A stretch of 63,511 bases of DNA from Gnetum montanum. Taxonomy: Eukaryota > Streptophyta > Gnetopsida > Gnetales > Gnetaceae. The notes beneath the pieces are model-generated. The model did not search any database, was not told the DNA's origin, and was given only the letters and a program-made list of their open reading frames with translations. Both the position numbers and the translations under genes were made by a program. Below are positions 32,944 through 44,622 of the stretch, in pieces. The stretch is from NCBI GenBank assembly GCA_015680685.1, contig MNCI01004082.1, positions 364,320 to 427,830 on the forward strand, given 5' to 3'. Every line of letters starts with the position of its first letter. Position 1 is the stretch's first letter.

Positions 32944-34516
32944 TGGCTACCAACAACATCCTCTCAACATTGTCTCTCAGTAGACCATATGGAGATGTAG
33001 AGAGAGCGATCAACCCATAATCCTTGGATCTAAATCCATTCACCTATACCGATTTGATAGCCACCACTCAAGAAACATCAGACTAGCCTAAAAACGTGGC
33101 TAAGACTCTAGATCTAGAAGTTAACAATATCACTGAAGATCCTCTGGTTGAAATCCCCATCACCATAGTCAATGAAGAAGGCAGAACCTTGAAATTAAGT
33201 GCCCTACTAGACTCGTAGCTCATAGATGATGTCACTCAGGTGTTAAAAGACAACATAAAATGTTCGCATGGTCATACACAAACATGCCAAGGTTAGACCC
33301 CCGGATCATCCAACATAACATCATTCTTGATGAAAAAATTAAACTAGTGAAACAAAAAGCATGAAAAGTTAGACCCAAAGTTGCGTTAGTAGTCCGCGCT
33401 AAAATCACAAAGCTATACTAAGCCGGTTTCATCTGAGCCATCGATTATTCTGATTGGGTATCAAACATTGTTGTAGTTCCCAAGAAGAATGGTAGTATAC
33501 ACATATGCATCGACTTTTGTGATCTCAATGTAGCCACTATAAAAGATGATTTCCCATTACCTAGCATTGATCAACTTATTGACACGACTGCTGGGCATGC
33601 GCTATTGTCCTTCATGAATGGATTTTCAGGATACAATCAAATAAGAATCAATCCAGAACATCAAATTAGGACAACTTTCATGACACCTTAGGGCACATTC
33701 TATTATACAATGATGTCATTTGGCCTTAAAAATGTAGGTGCCACATATTAGCTAGTAATGACATACATATTTAGTGATTACATGCTCAATTTTCTCAATG
33801 ATTATGTTGACGATATAACAGTTAAATCTAAAACAACTGAACAACATGCAAATGATCTAGACTTAGTGCTTAAACATTGTCTTAAATATGACCTTAGGCT
33901 TAACCCAAAGAAATTTATGTTTGGCATTAAAATGGGAAAAATTCTTGGCTTCCTAGTCTCTGAAATAGGGATACGAGTAGACCCCGATAAGGTTAAAGCA
34001 ATAACTAATATGCAACCACCAAGAAACCTCACTGAACTACGTGGCCTCCAAGGTAGACTGCAATTCATCAAACGCTTTATTGAAAGACTGACAGATAAGT
34101 TGAGTACTATGCAACATCTATTATGAAAGAATGTACATTTCCAATGGACCCAACAATGCCAAGAAGCATTCAAGAACATAAAACAAGAGTTGGTTCGACT
34201 ACCAATTGTTTATCCTCCACAAAGTGATAAACCTTTCTACATCTATCTTGCAACTTTCGGCTCCTCCATTGCATCCATGCTTTGACAAAAACGTCAAGAT
34301 GAAGTCGAGATCCCTATATATTATCTAAGCCATGCTTTAATAGCCTATGAAAAATGATACAACGATGTAGAAAAATCATGCCTCACCCTCATCTTCTCTT
34401 TGAAGAAATGGTGACATTATCTCTTGCGTAATCAAGTTTACATCATTTGCAAGGATAATGTTCTCCGTGCCATCACTAATAACATCTATGAGTAAAGTAG
34501 TTTAGCTAGGTGGAAA
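32944..34516 (+). pseudogene. Tat/Ogre-like reverse transcriptase and RNase H
   Basis: After a broken lead (MATNNILSTLS at 32944), MFAWSYTNMPRLDPRIIQHN (33260-33319) opens the conserved region. SDWVSNIVVVPKKNGSIHIC (about 33452-33511), FMNGFSGYNQIR and MSFGLKNVGATY (33714-33749) follow. The catalytic box is NDYVDDITVKS (33797-33829), with both aspartates kept. LRGLQGRLQFIKRFI marks the connection. RNase H follows: PFYIYLATFGSSIA (its first Asp not evident), YNDVEKSCL and YIICKDN. Stops at 33361, 33418, 33436, 33689, 33749 and 34124 break the frame. Confidence 0.85.
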
Positions 34517-34519
34517 GCA

Positions 34520-35226
34520 ATGATCATGGAGTTTAACTTGCACTATGTCGCTCAATCTTCCACAAAAGGTCAAGCAATAGTCACGCAACTAACCATCTCA
34601 CCAACGCATGATCAAACGACAATAAACCCCAAATTCCTAGATGAAAATGTCAATAGTGTAGACACCGTACCTGATAACTACAAGGTAATCTTCTACTTCG
34701 AAGGAGCTTCAACCTCTCGAGGAGGAAGTGCTGTAGCTATTTTAACATACCCTTCCAAAGAAATCCAACCCTTCACCTACCGATTAAACTTTCCTTGCAC
34801 CAATAACATGGCGGAGTACGAAGGTCTTCTTCGAGATCTTCAAGTAGCGCTAACTTCAAGAATCTCATGCCTTGTAGTTCGAGGGGATTTGCAATTAGTC
34901 ATTAATCAATTCACTGAGGTTTATGCATGCAAAGCTCTCCATTTGCAACTGTATTGTGATTTGACCAAACATTTGGTGAGGCAACTAGTAGAAGTGGATA
35001 TACAACACATCCCTAGAAGCGAAAACATTATTGCTTATGCACTTGCTACACTAGCCTTAAACATAACAACTAAAATGTTCCATGCATTGCCAAGCTCTAT
35101 AACAAGTTGTGCTGAACCTATAATTAATATGCGTGATGAAATACCTGTAGCATCCGTTAGTACAAAACACACAATAGAATGGTATGATGACATAAAAGAG
35201 TACCTACTAAGAGGCGAACCTCCATA
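34520..35226 (+). pseudogene. Second (archaeal-type) RNase H domain of the Tat clade
   Basis: VIFYFEGASTSRGGSAVAIL (34687-34746) is the first strand, with Glu in place of the catalytic Asp. CTNNMAEYEGLLRDLQVAL (34796-34852) keeps the Glu. LVVRGDLQLVINQF (34870-34911) keeps the middle Asp. ENIIAYALATLAL (about 35023-35061) has Tyr where the last catalytic Asp is expected. The frame is open for 235 codons, the longest in the element, yet two of four catalytic residues are changed. A dual RNase H is a hallmark of Tat/Ogre elements. Confidence 0.8.
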
Positions 35227-35273
35227 ATACTTGACAAATGCTATGAAGGCATCTTGCTAATAGGAGACACCTT

Positions 35274-36410
35274 GTGTTAATAGGAGACACCTTATGTCAC
35301 AAATCCTATGAAGGCATCTTTCTAATATGCGTTAGTAGCATTGATGGTCAAACGATCATAGAACAAATCCATGAAAGACTTTGTGGAGGACACATAGCAC
35401 CTAAAGTAATGGCAACAAAGATTAGGCGCTTAGGTTACTACTGGCCACACATGGAGTATGATTGCATCTCCAAGGTAAGAACATGTGACATTTGCCAAAA
35501 GCATGGTAATCTAATACATGTGCCACCGAATGAACTACATACAGCACAAATCACATGGCCATTCCAAAAATGGAGTTTAGACTTAATTGGACCAATAACG
35601 CCATCATCTTCAACAGGACATAGCTTTATTATCACTACAACTGAATATTTCACAAATGGGTGGAAGCTATTCCCCTTAGGAAGACTACCTCAAAACACAT
35701 TTGCACCTTCATAATAGAAATATTGTGACCCATTTTGATATTCCAATGACCATCGTTACTGACAATGGGCCATAGTTCAGTAGTGCAGATACTAAAAGCT
35801 TCTGTGAAAGTCTGGGCATCAAACATGCATTTTCATCACCTTGCTACCCATAAAGCAATGGTCAAGCAAGGCTAGAAACAAAACTGCCATCATGGTGCTT
35901 AAAAAACTACTGAATTAGAGCAAGAAATGATGGCATGAACAATTGGTCTATGCATTGTGCGCATATCGAACAACACATCGAACATCCATAGGTAAAACTC
36001 CATATAGTCTTGTATACGGATCTGAAGATGTTTTACCTTTAGAATTGCAGGTTCCCTCATTGTGGATAGCTCTCTCCGGCCTCCTCGATGAAGGTCAAAA
36101 CAATGAATTGCGCATTGCTAACCTCGATTCGGTAGAAGAGGAATGTGTATGAATGCTTGATCAAATTGAATGGTACCAAAAACAGCAGAGGCAAAGGCAC
36201 AAGCCCGATCTCCATAAATGCCTAATCAAAGAAGGAGATCTAGTCCTTAAGGCCGCCCGTGAACATCCAGATAAATTCTCAGCCAACTGGGAAGGGCCTT
36301 ACTTAGTCACCAAAGCATACAACAATGGAGCATTCAAACTTGCTAACATGGACAGAAATGAGTTCACCAATCCTACAAACCACTTGTACTTGAAAAAGTA
36401 CTATGTTTGA
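35274..36410 (+). pseudogene. Tat/Ogre-like integrase
   Basis: The zinc-binding part shows IHERLCGGH (about 35370-35396) and CDICQKHG (about 35487-35510). WSLDLIGPI (about 35572-35598) has the first catalytic Asp. After stops and a frameshift near 35714, TIVTDNG (about 35751-35771) has the second Asp. SNGQA near 35850 is followed by a small deletion that removes the expected catalytic Glu. The C-terminal part is open again: ALCAYRTTHRTSIGKTPYSL (35949-36008), a stop at 36150, then FSANWEGPYLVTKAYNNGAF (36274-36333) and a stop at 36408. It is inactive. A duplicated TAATAGGAGACACCTT lies just before it (35259 and 35278). Confidence 0.85.
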
Positions 36411-36432
36411 CAAACTTGAGGTACGTCATAGT

Positions 36433-36812
36433 CCTGGCATCATGACTTAAAACTGATACCACAGAGTAGTCCTAGCATCATGACTTAAAACTGATACCAC
36501 AGAGTAGTCTTCGCATCATGACTTAAAACTGATACCACAGAGTAGTCCTGGCATAATGACTTAAAATTGATACCACAGAGTAGTCCTAGCATCATGACTT
36601 AAAACTGATACCACAAAGTAGTCTTGGCATCATGACTTAAAACTGATACCACAGAGTAGTTTTGGCATCATGACTTAAAACTGATACTACAGAGTAGTCC
36701 TGGCATCATGAATTAAAACTAATACCATAGAGTAGTCCTGGCATCATGACTTAAAACTGATACCACAGAGCAGTTCTAGCATCATGACTTAAAACTGATA
36801 CAACAGAAAATG
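36433..36812 (+). repeat. 38-bp minisatellite, ten units
   Basis: Ten head-to-tail units of CCTGGCATCATGACTTAAAA followed by CTGATACCACAGAGTAGT, with scattered substitutions and constant length. Degenerate TGACTATAAACT copies continue to about 37075. It lies between integrase and the 3' LTR, a known place of satellite birth in Tat/Ogre elements. Confidence 0.9.
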
Positions 36813-37075
36813 TCCTAGAGTCATGATAATAAATCGACACCACAGAGCTCTGTCTGGTATGACATTAAACTACAGCATTCATCCGCCATGGTGAGAAACT
36901 AGCATTCAGAGTCCACTAAGACTATAAAGTGGTTTGCCTCTTTACGATCTGCTATGACTATAAACTAGCAATGCACCGTCTGCTACGACTCTAAAATGGC
37001 ACTATCCAAGGGGTTATGACATGAAACTAACCCGCAACAATCTGCTAAGACTATAAACTAGCGACATCATCAACG

Positions 37076-38266
37076 ACTAGGAAAAACCTTGAAAAGATGT
37101 GTTGCCGCAATTGGCTGTACATGTTTCACAAAGACTTGCTTCATGATGTGTCTCATGGACACTAATGAAGCTTATGTTGTTCATAATTCTGTTTGCTTTG
37201 AAAATTTCCCATGGTAACTCCATCTCCTTGTTTAAATTGCTTAGCTGATTGTTTCATTTGTGTTTTTCTTGTCTTCTTGGAGTTGCATTTGTAGGATGAC
37301 ACTCCTGAGGTGTTCATACATAGATGCATTTCATCGTGATGACAAGGTATCACATTCTTTCTGACGCACGTAACTGGGTTAATCAACCTGTTCATAAGTA
37401 CATTCCTGACTCTCGATGCATTCCCTATTTCCCCATCATGCTCCCCATACCCTATTCAATTACATCCCCTAGATTCATTGTCTCCTACTCACTTCAAAAC
37501 CCTTGATACATTGTTGCATACTGTGACTCTCCAAGCAGTTGCAATGCAAAATAAAAAACACAGTACATGATGCAAAAATGCATATGCTCAAACACAAGCA
37601 TAGCACAAAAAGTAAGCTCTTGCAAAAAGACCCAAATAAAAGAAAAAGAAAGAAAAAATAAAGCAAAAACAAAAGAAAAGAAGAAACGAATAAGAAAATA
37701 AGAAAAGAAAAAGAGAATAAAAGGGTCAAAGAGCAAAATGCACTAAAAAGGCCTTCATGACCTCGTTGACATCATAAACAAAAGACTATTGGCTATTCTC
37801 ATACAAGCCCTAGGTGAGAAGGTAATTATCTTGAAAAATAGTTACACTCATGTCTCAAAGAGACCGTGTTGCACATCATCGCGTGGCTTTGGCTATTTAC
37901 AATGGGCCCCGTAAACACTCTATAAGAGTCCCGTTTCTCCAAAGAACGCACTTTCTATGTCTTGGTGCCGAGTTTTCTAAAATCTGGCTATTGATAAGGA
38001 TCAAAGACATAGCTCATTCACGTGAGAGCATTCTTCTCCCACAATCCCAGTAGCAATCATCATCCTTGACAAACTATTGGCTTCCCCTGGTTACAACCAA
38101 TCCCCTCCCCTTGCATCTCAAACTGCATTTCTTCGACCCCATGTACTTTTGAAATGGTGCGATGATGTCTGGCCAAGCGCTGATGGATAATGTTTGGCAT
38201 CTGGTTCTTCATGGTGTTTTGCACTTCTTTGTCGATGCCTCTCAGGTAGATTCCTCCAGGCGTCAG
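37076..38266. other. 3' non-coding region of the younger Tat-like element
   Basis: No credible gene. It has an A-rich run (37600-37730) and otherwise unique sequence up to the purine tract. Confidence 0.5.
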
Positions 38267-38280
38267 CAAAGAGAGCCCAA
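38267..38280 (+). other. Polypurine tract
   Basis: CAAAGAGAGCCCAA ends at the first base before the 3' LTR. It is interrupted by CCC, so it is an imperfect tract. Confidence 0.5.
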
Positions 38281-39853
38281 TGAAATACCACTAATTTAAG
38301 CCTAGCACTTTGAAATGGAAATGAATCAAGCCCTCTCGAGGGTTGGAGGCAAAATTTGACTAAGGAAGGTTGCTCACCCTTAGCATGAACAACTCCAAGC
38401 AACATCAAAATCAAGTTAAAGGTGGAGGTCAATTTTTCAAAGTTCAGAATTCCAGTGTTCAGCATCCATCATCAAAAAGATTACAAGTTTTTAGGTCACG
38501 CTGTAGGTCACACTCAGTGTGACCACAGCGTGACCTACCCAAAATGGCTCCAAATGAGACACATTCAGAATCAAATTTCCAGATCCAGGTCACACACAGA
38601 CAGGCAGCAGTTACAGGCTTCAAAAACCAAAATTTGATGTCAAAAGTCAAGTTTTTTTCACTCACGTTGGAGGTCACACTGGGCGTGAGTGTAGTGTGAG
38701 TGCAGCATTCACATTGGACACTAGGCACACTGGACGTTGGGCACGCTAGACGGTAGGCACGCTAGAAGCTGAACACACATTGGAGGTCACGCCGAGCATG
38801 AGTACAGCATGACCACAAATCAACTTACACTAAAGCTCAACTCAACTCTAAAGGCACATCAATTCACATTAGAAGCCCTGCTCAAATAGAGATGCCTTGA
38901 ATAGCCTCAAATCAACATCTCGACATCTTGCAACACTCGATCCATGGTCAAGCGAGCCAGGTCGAATTTCTCTCATTTTACATTTCATTGTAAATCTCCA
39001 TTTGTGGGCATGCCAGGCCCTCATGGTCTAACTTAAATGTACTTTCATGGGCTCGAGTAACCCAAGAGTTGTAAAATGCAATGTATTTGGTCAAGAATGT
39101 AGCTTGCCGACACACATCCAACTCTTGTACAATTATCCATTAGACACGTGTCACGAGATCTACTTTCCTCTCATCTCCTCACCGTTGGTTCCATTCTTGA
39201 ATTTCGAACCCGAGTTCGGCCTAGCCCTATAAATACCCTATTAATTTACATGAATGGGGGGTTGGCAATTGGAGACATTTGGCAATTCTGAGAACACACG
39301 CAAAACTAGTGAATCCTTGGGTGCTCAGCACACTTGACTCCTGGCATCCAAGCGCTTCTCGCCTACATCATCACATCATTGCGTCACATCACCCCAGGGC
39401 TAAGCGTTTGACTTGCCATCCACACATGTGCAACTATGCTTTGACTGGTGCACATCTTTTTTTTTAAGCAATACAATTCAGTTCGTCTTGCCAACCAACC
39501 ATTACTTCTGTTTAATCTATTTTATATATGGTTTATGTTCTATTTATGTTCTTCTTGCCTACATTTATTTTATGTCCTATTTATGTTCTTCTTATATTCT
39601 ATTTATGATCTGTTTACATTTTACATGCACTATTCATGTTTAAAGACATCCGTTTATGATAATCCTAGCACTAGTCGTAGCTTACGCTCGGGGAAGTCCT
39701 TGGTTGATTTGCACGCAAATCATCCAAGGCACTCTACCTTTGTTCCATTTTCCAGCTTGCCCTCAAGAGAAGGCAGGGTCAGCTGTGCCTGCTTGATGAT
39801 CTTTCGATGTCTGTTTCCCTTCCAGACTTACACCAACGATTTAGGTCAGTACA
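38281..39853 (+). mobile_element. 3' LTR of the younger Tat-like element
   Basis: It matches 21389-22927 throughout with mostly transition differences and a few short indels, including a second copy of the TCACGCTG array. It ends CAGTACA; AGTTC follows, then the old protease frame resumes. Confidence 0.85.
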
Positions 39854-39858
39854 AGTTC

Positions 39859-41150
39859 CATTTTTCATAGACCTCACACCATACTATGAAACTTCTTTAG
39901 TACCTCAAAATCCCATGAATTCCAACCCTCCATCACCATCGAGAATTAAGTTACCTTTGCCTACTCCATCTTGCCAAGCCAATTTTCCTTATGTAGCACC
40001 TTCTCCATCATGCCCCATATGGGACCTCATAAGAACCACCATTGCTTCCTACTCCTACATCTGGAGGAAATTCTTACAAATAAAAGGGAAAGCATCAAAC
40101 CAATAACGAATCATCCCCATAATGAAAGAAGAAGATGGCATTCTAGTTTCTTAAAATATAACTACACTTGCTCCAACAAGTTCTTCATCTACTCCAGCAT
40201 CCATTGTTTCTCTAGTGCCTCCAAATCCTAAATATTTAACATCATAGCATCAAGATCTATCCCAAATCACTACAACAATGAAGTCAAAATGAATGAATCT
40301 TATCCTTTTTTATCTCATTTCCACCTTCGAGGAGCATTGTTTGATATTAGAAGAGATCTTGAACTCCATCACCATTGCAATAGATATCTAGTTCCATGCC
40401 TAAGCTATTTTATCAATGCTCAAAGCTTCATAATATGAGGTGGATTACTTGGTATTCAAAGGTGATAACATCAAAACCCATATTATAATAGATGTCATGT
40501 GTTAGCTTTCCATTTACATCATGATACAAATTAGGGATATTGTGTCACTACTCTTGGTACATGTGGATAGTAAAGCTAGATCTAATGTTATTTCATGGGA
40601 TGTTATCAAGCATCTTAGCCTTGAAAAATAGGTAACGTATTGTAACTTCAACTCTACTTTAATTTCATTTAGCTGAGCTAAAGTAGAGATCATAGGTTTG
40701 ATTAAATTACCTTTCTTGATAAGAAATTTTATCATTTTAAAAGTTATATTTGAGGTAATTAGGGATTCCTCAAGGATAAACACTATCTTAGGAAGACCCT
40801 AGTTAGCTTATCATCATGCAATTTCTTCACATATACACCAAGAGATACACTTTCTATGCAAAGATAGGGAAGGAATTCTTTGCAGTAATCCTAAAGTTCC
40901 TACCGTCTTTCACCTAGATGTGTTAGAGGAAATTACACTAGGTTCTTAATACATTAATATGGGTCAAATATCATTGTTACAAGAACCCAATGAGTCCAAC
41001 ATTAGCATCCCATGATCATATAATTTCTAAAAATTCATAGATCTAGGATTTGGTGAACTAGATATTGTAGAATCTTCAAAAAACATTTCCACTTGTTCCC
41101 AAGTTAGGAAAACCATTGCTAATATGTTCCTTACCTGAGAATCGTATCAT
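39859..41150 (+). pseudogene. Old Tat-like protease region (decayed)
   Basis: It continues the old frame interrupted at 21389 (DLTPYYETSLVPQNPMNSNP, near 39872-39930, Pro-rich). KARSNVISWDVIKHLSLEK (about 40573-40629) is the decayed active-site region with Asp-Ser changed. NTILGRP (about 40782-40802), with LAYHHAISSHIHQEIHF after a stop, is the conserved block at the end of Tat proteases. No RT follows. Confidence 0.65.
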
Positions 41151-42828
41151 TTTTACCTTGTTATCTTCAATATTTTAATCTATCTTTTAGCTTTATCTTA
41201 ATCAACTATGCTTGCTCATTCTATTTACTTTATATGTTTTATCTTACATTATTTATTTTACTTAATTTATGCCTTTGTCGCTAAGTTTAATGTTTTAAAC
41301 ATTATTTTTATCTAGTACTTCATTTCATGTCATTTTACACTTTAGCTATCAAAACTAAAAACGCAAAAATATAAAATTGAAAAATCCTATAAAAACATAA
41401 AACTAAAAAAATAGAAACATATAAAATATCAAGTCCACAAACAAAACCATTCATTATTTCAACATAATTTTATGTATCATAGTTTTCAATCTTCAAAATT
41501 CTCATAAAAACACATATATGCCCAAGCACATCATCTAGCAAAGACATACAGACTACTAACATGGCCAACATTTTATAATTACTCCTTTTTTATCCCTCCC
41601 CAACATGCACCACCTATTTAGTTTTTGTGATCTTCATCTCTCTTTCCTCTCTCTCTACATTAGTCATTCATCACTATTTCCCAATCCCTATGAGAAATTA
41701 ATCCCTTAAACAACCTTAGGCCTAACCACCATCATTTTGCTTATCCTTAAGTCATTATTATCCTAACCACCATCATTTTGAGCACTCTATTTATGCCCAA
41801 CTTTCATCATATAAAAATGATGTCCCACTTCATCTCAGGGATGGCCCCTTCATTATTGTCAAAAATCTTGGTAATAGAGTTTAGTATCTGGTGAAATCAA
41901 ATAAGAATTAATATCCAAATCCCATCAATCAAGCTACATCAAGTGGTGCTATACATAATACTAAAAAATGAAAAAATAATCATAAATTTTTTTCTAACCC
42001 TTACCTCCTATCTTGCCTATGTTTTATTGCATTACTTTTGATTCCATTTCTATTTTGGTTCTCTCTATGTATGTATGTATGCATGCATGCATGCATGCTT
42101 TCTTCCATATCTCCCCCATTCAACTTCCTCTATTTTCCCTAATCTTTAGTAATCGCATTCTATTAACATTTCTTTCTATCAACTTACTATGGTGAGGATA
42201 TTTGTAAGCAATTTGTCTCATGCAGAGAGTAATGAGTGTTTTGTTGTCTTTACTTCATGTAAGGGTATAAATAGCTTGAGTAAAAGAGGAAGAGAATTCA
42301 TCAAATTTATTGATCTCTCAACTAGCTATGTAAGAAAGTGTGGGATCTAGCCATGTCACATTTCTATGTCACAACATGTCAACTTGATGTCTAAGATATA
42401 TCCCTCAATTATTTTCTCATTTTCTTATTTTCTAGATTTTGCAACTCCATATTTCATTTCTCTACTCTCATGCTTCTCCATTTCTTATCTAACTCCTCTT
42501 CTTCTATCATTTCCTTCCTCTCATTAACACATTAGTAAGGATTAAGTGATTTGTTTCTATTTTAGTGATAGTAGGTTAAGAATTTAAGTGGAATACATTA
42601 TCAATGGCATCCTTTCCATCATTATATGTGTTGGATTTAGGTATGCCCCTTTTCAGTAACATAACACCATCCTCATGACCAGTGTGTTGACAATATCCTA
42701 GCATTCTAATTTTTTTTATTTTTTTTTTTTTGCTTTTTTCACCTATCTTTTCATTTTGTAGGTTCATCAATAAACATAATTAATTTTCTTCTTGATGAAT
42801 CATCTTTCAACATCTTAACAACATTTAT
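41151..42828. other. 3' region of the old Tat-like element, nothing coding recognised
   Basis: AT-rich sequence with stops in all frames. It contains a duplicated CTAACCACCATCATTTTG (41716 and 41766) and the short (ATGT)n/(ATGC)n tract at 42067-42100. A purine tract AAGAGGGGCAA (42830-42840) ends it. Confidence 0.5.
42067..42100 (+). repeat. Tetranucleotide microsatellite
   Basis: TATGTATGTATGTATGCATG continues as ATGC repeats: three ATGT and about five ATGC units. Confidence 0.9.
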
Positions 42829-42840
42829 CAAGAGGGGCAA

Positions 42841-44622
42841 TGTTCTACTTCCTTTTTTGACTCACCAATGACTAACAAAAGTGTGGTTTTGACATTGTTA
42901 CACCTATTTGACATTGTTTTAACACTGCTATCAAAATACCATAAAATCATCATCATAAGCTGTGTTTTGGACTTCCATAGACCCATGAGAGATGTTCTAG
43001 ATCATGAACACCAATTTTGATGACTTGTAGTAGAATTGGAAAGATGAAAATTCAAACTATCATCCAGTGATGCAACCTCAACATTAGTTAAATTTATAGC
43101 ATATATTCCAAACTTAGCTTTCTACTCCAAATTCATTTCTGTTGAGCCTTTAGCTACTAGCTTACATCAATCTCAATGTCACAGATATTAATTTCAGTTA
43201 GTTTCAACAAAACCTAGGAGACATGAGTTAGAAAATCTTTCTAAGTCTGGCCAACATTAACATCATCTATCTTAGTCAATTTTTCAACATGAAACATAAA
43301 CTTTTTCTAAGGCTAGCTAGGTGACATTGATGTTAGCGTCAACATTACTTACCTCAGATAAATTTTTAACATGTATCTTAAACTTACCTTTTGACTATAG
43401 TTTTGACTTATTTGGGCCTTTGGTACTAAGGTTACATCAGCTCCAAGATGAATGCCATCAACTTTGGTAATTTTAGCACGCTATAGGAGACATGGGATGA
43501 TACATGAAATTTTCCTCGGATGACACACAAAATTTTCCTTAGTTAATTCTCTAGTGTACTTTACAAGTTTATCTTTTGACTAGATATTTTTCTAAGTGTG
43601 CATTAGGTCATGCTCAATGTCACTTGCCTTAGTCAAATAAGCATCTTTAATCTACATTGCAACTTCTAATTTCCAAATATGAACTCTAATTAACTACATT
43701 TGACTTCACGACTAAATGTACAAGCCTTAAGCCTAGAAATATTAGCTCAAAACATGAATTTAGGGCCAATTTATTGAGATCCAAGAGTACCTTTTAAATT
43801 TTAAGAAATTTAGAGCATAAGTACCTACATCCATTGTGTTAGCTATATATTCTTCGGTCACTCCAACATCCTTGGTAGTTCATGAGCTCTATACCTACAC
43901 CTAAGTTACTAGCAATACACGTGGACATGCTGATTCTAGCATCAACATCACAACATTACTATGTCATAATGTCAATGTCACCTATCCCAATGTTAGCTAT
44001 TTTTTAATGCTAGCATCACTTATAGTATAGTTCACGAATGTAGCCTTGTTTTGACCTCAAATCATCTCCAATAAGAGCCAAAGGCTTCTCTAGCCATATC
44101 TATACCCATTAGAGGTTAACATTTAGCACTAAAATCCTCACTTTACTCATAAATTGAGTTTATATTATTAGTTTTACTCTACAGTTTGTATTCTCCCAAC
44201 ATTATAGCATTTAGTCCTCCCTAGAAGGTAAACTTTGTTCATTTACTTAATCAAGAAATTTCATTCACTAGAAAGGAAACTTAAATCATTTTCCACACAT
44301 TAATTTTTCCATTTTTATTAGTTTTATGCTTTATCCTTATCTTTCATTACTTAAAATTTATTTCACCTCACTCATATTGCCTTATGTTTTTAGTTTTTTA
44401 ACATTGATTTCACCATCACTAAATCATTCCCCAATCGATCCTTCACTGGATGGTAGGCTAAGTCTATGCTCAATTAGAGTGTCATGTCCTTTTATTTCAT
44501 AATCATCAATATATTGAGGGTTATATAATTCCAAAGATCATTTACATCTATTAATTAGATCTTAACATCTAATTTGCAGATGTGTTCTAGTAGGGTTGTG
44601 AAAGAAAGATTCTATATGAACA
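42841..44622 (+). mobile_element. Old Tat-like 3' LTR
   Basis: It begins TGTTCTACTT after the purine tract and ends TATATGAACA. It aligns with 17154-19285 through many shared phrases, e.g. CATCATCATAAGCTGTGTTT (42948) with CATCATCGTAAGTTATGTTT (17249). CAAAG (44623-44627) follows. Confidence 0.75.

Larger units (their letters stand above)
21389..39853 (+). mobile_element. Younger Tat/Ogre-like Ty3/gypsy element, about 18.5 kb
   Basis: Two direct LTRs (21389-22927 and 38281-39853) with few differences bound it. The flanks AGGTC (21384-21388) and AGTTC (39854-39858) differ at one base. The host sequence on either side is one interrupted old gag-protease frame. Internal order: PBS, gag, protease, 26-bp repeats, an antisense spliced pseudogene, a TCACGCTG array, RT, RNase H, a second RNase H, integrase, 38-bp repeats, purine tract. 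The second RNase H is a Tat-clade mark. All frames are broken, so it is not autonomous now. Confidence 0.85.
17154..44622 (+). mobile_element. Old Tat-like LTR element lacking RT and integrase, split by a younger insertion
   Basis: Highly diverged direct repeats (17154-19285 and 42841-44622) bound it, with a purine tract before the right one and near-identical 5-bp flanks TAAAG (17149-17153) and CAAAG (44623-44627). Internally only gag and protease are recognisable, on either side of the younger element at 21389-39853. Without that insertion it would be about 9 kb. No RT, RNase H or integrase motif is seen after the protease, so this was probably a gag-protease-only derivative or lost its pol. 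Confidence 0.75.

Noticed and set aside
36433-36812. CRISPR-like regular repeat
   Set aside because: The 38-bp units are directly adjacent with no unique spacers, in a plant retroelement; it is a minisatellite.
37475-37736. Phe/Leu-rich minus-strand frames
   Set aside because: Translation of an A-rich run; low complexity, no sign of a gene.
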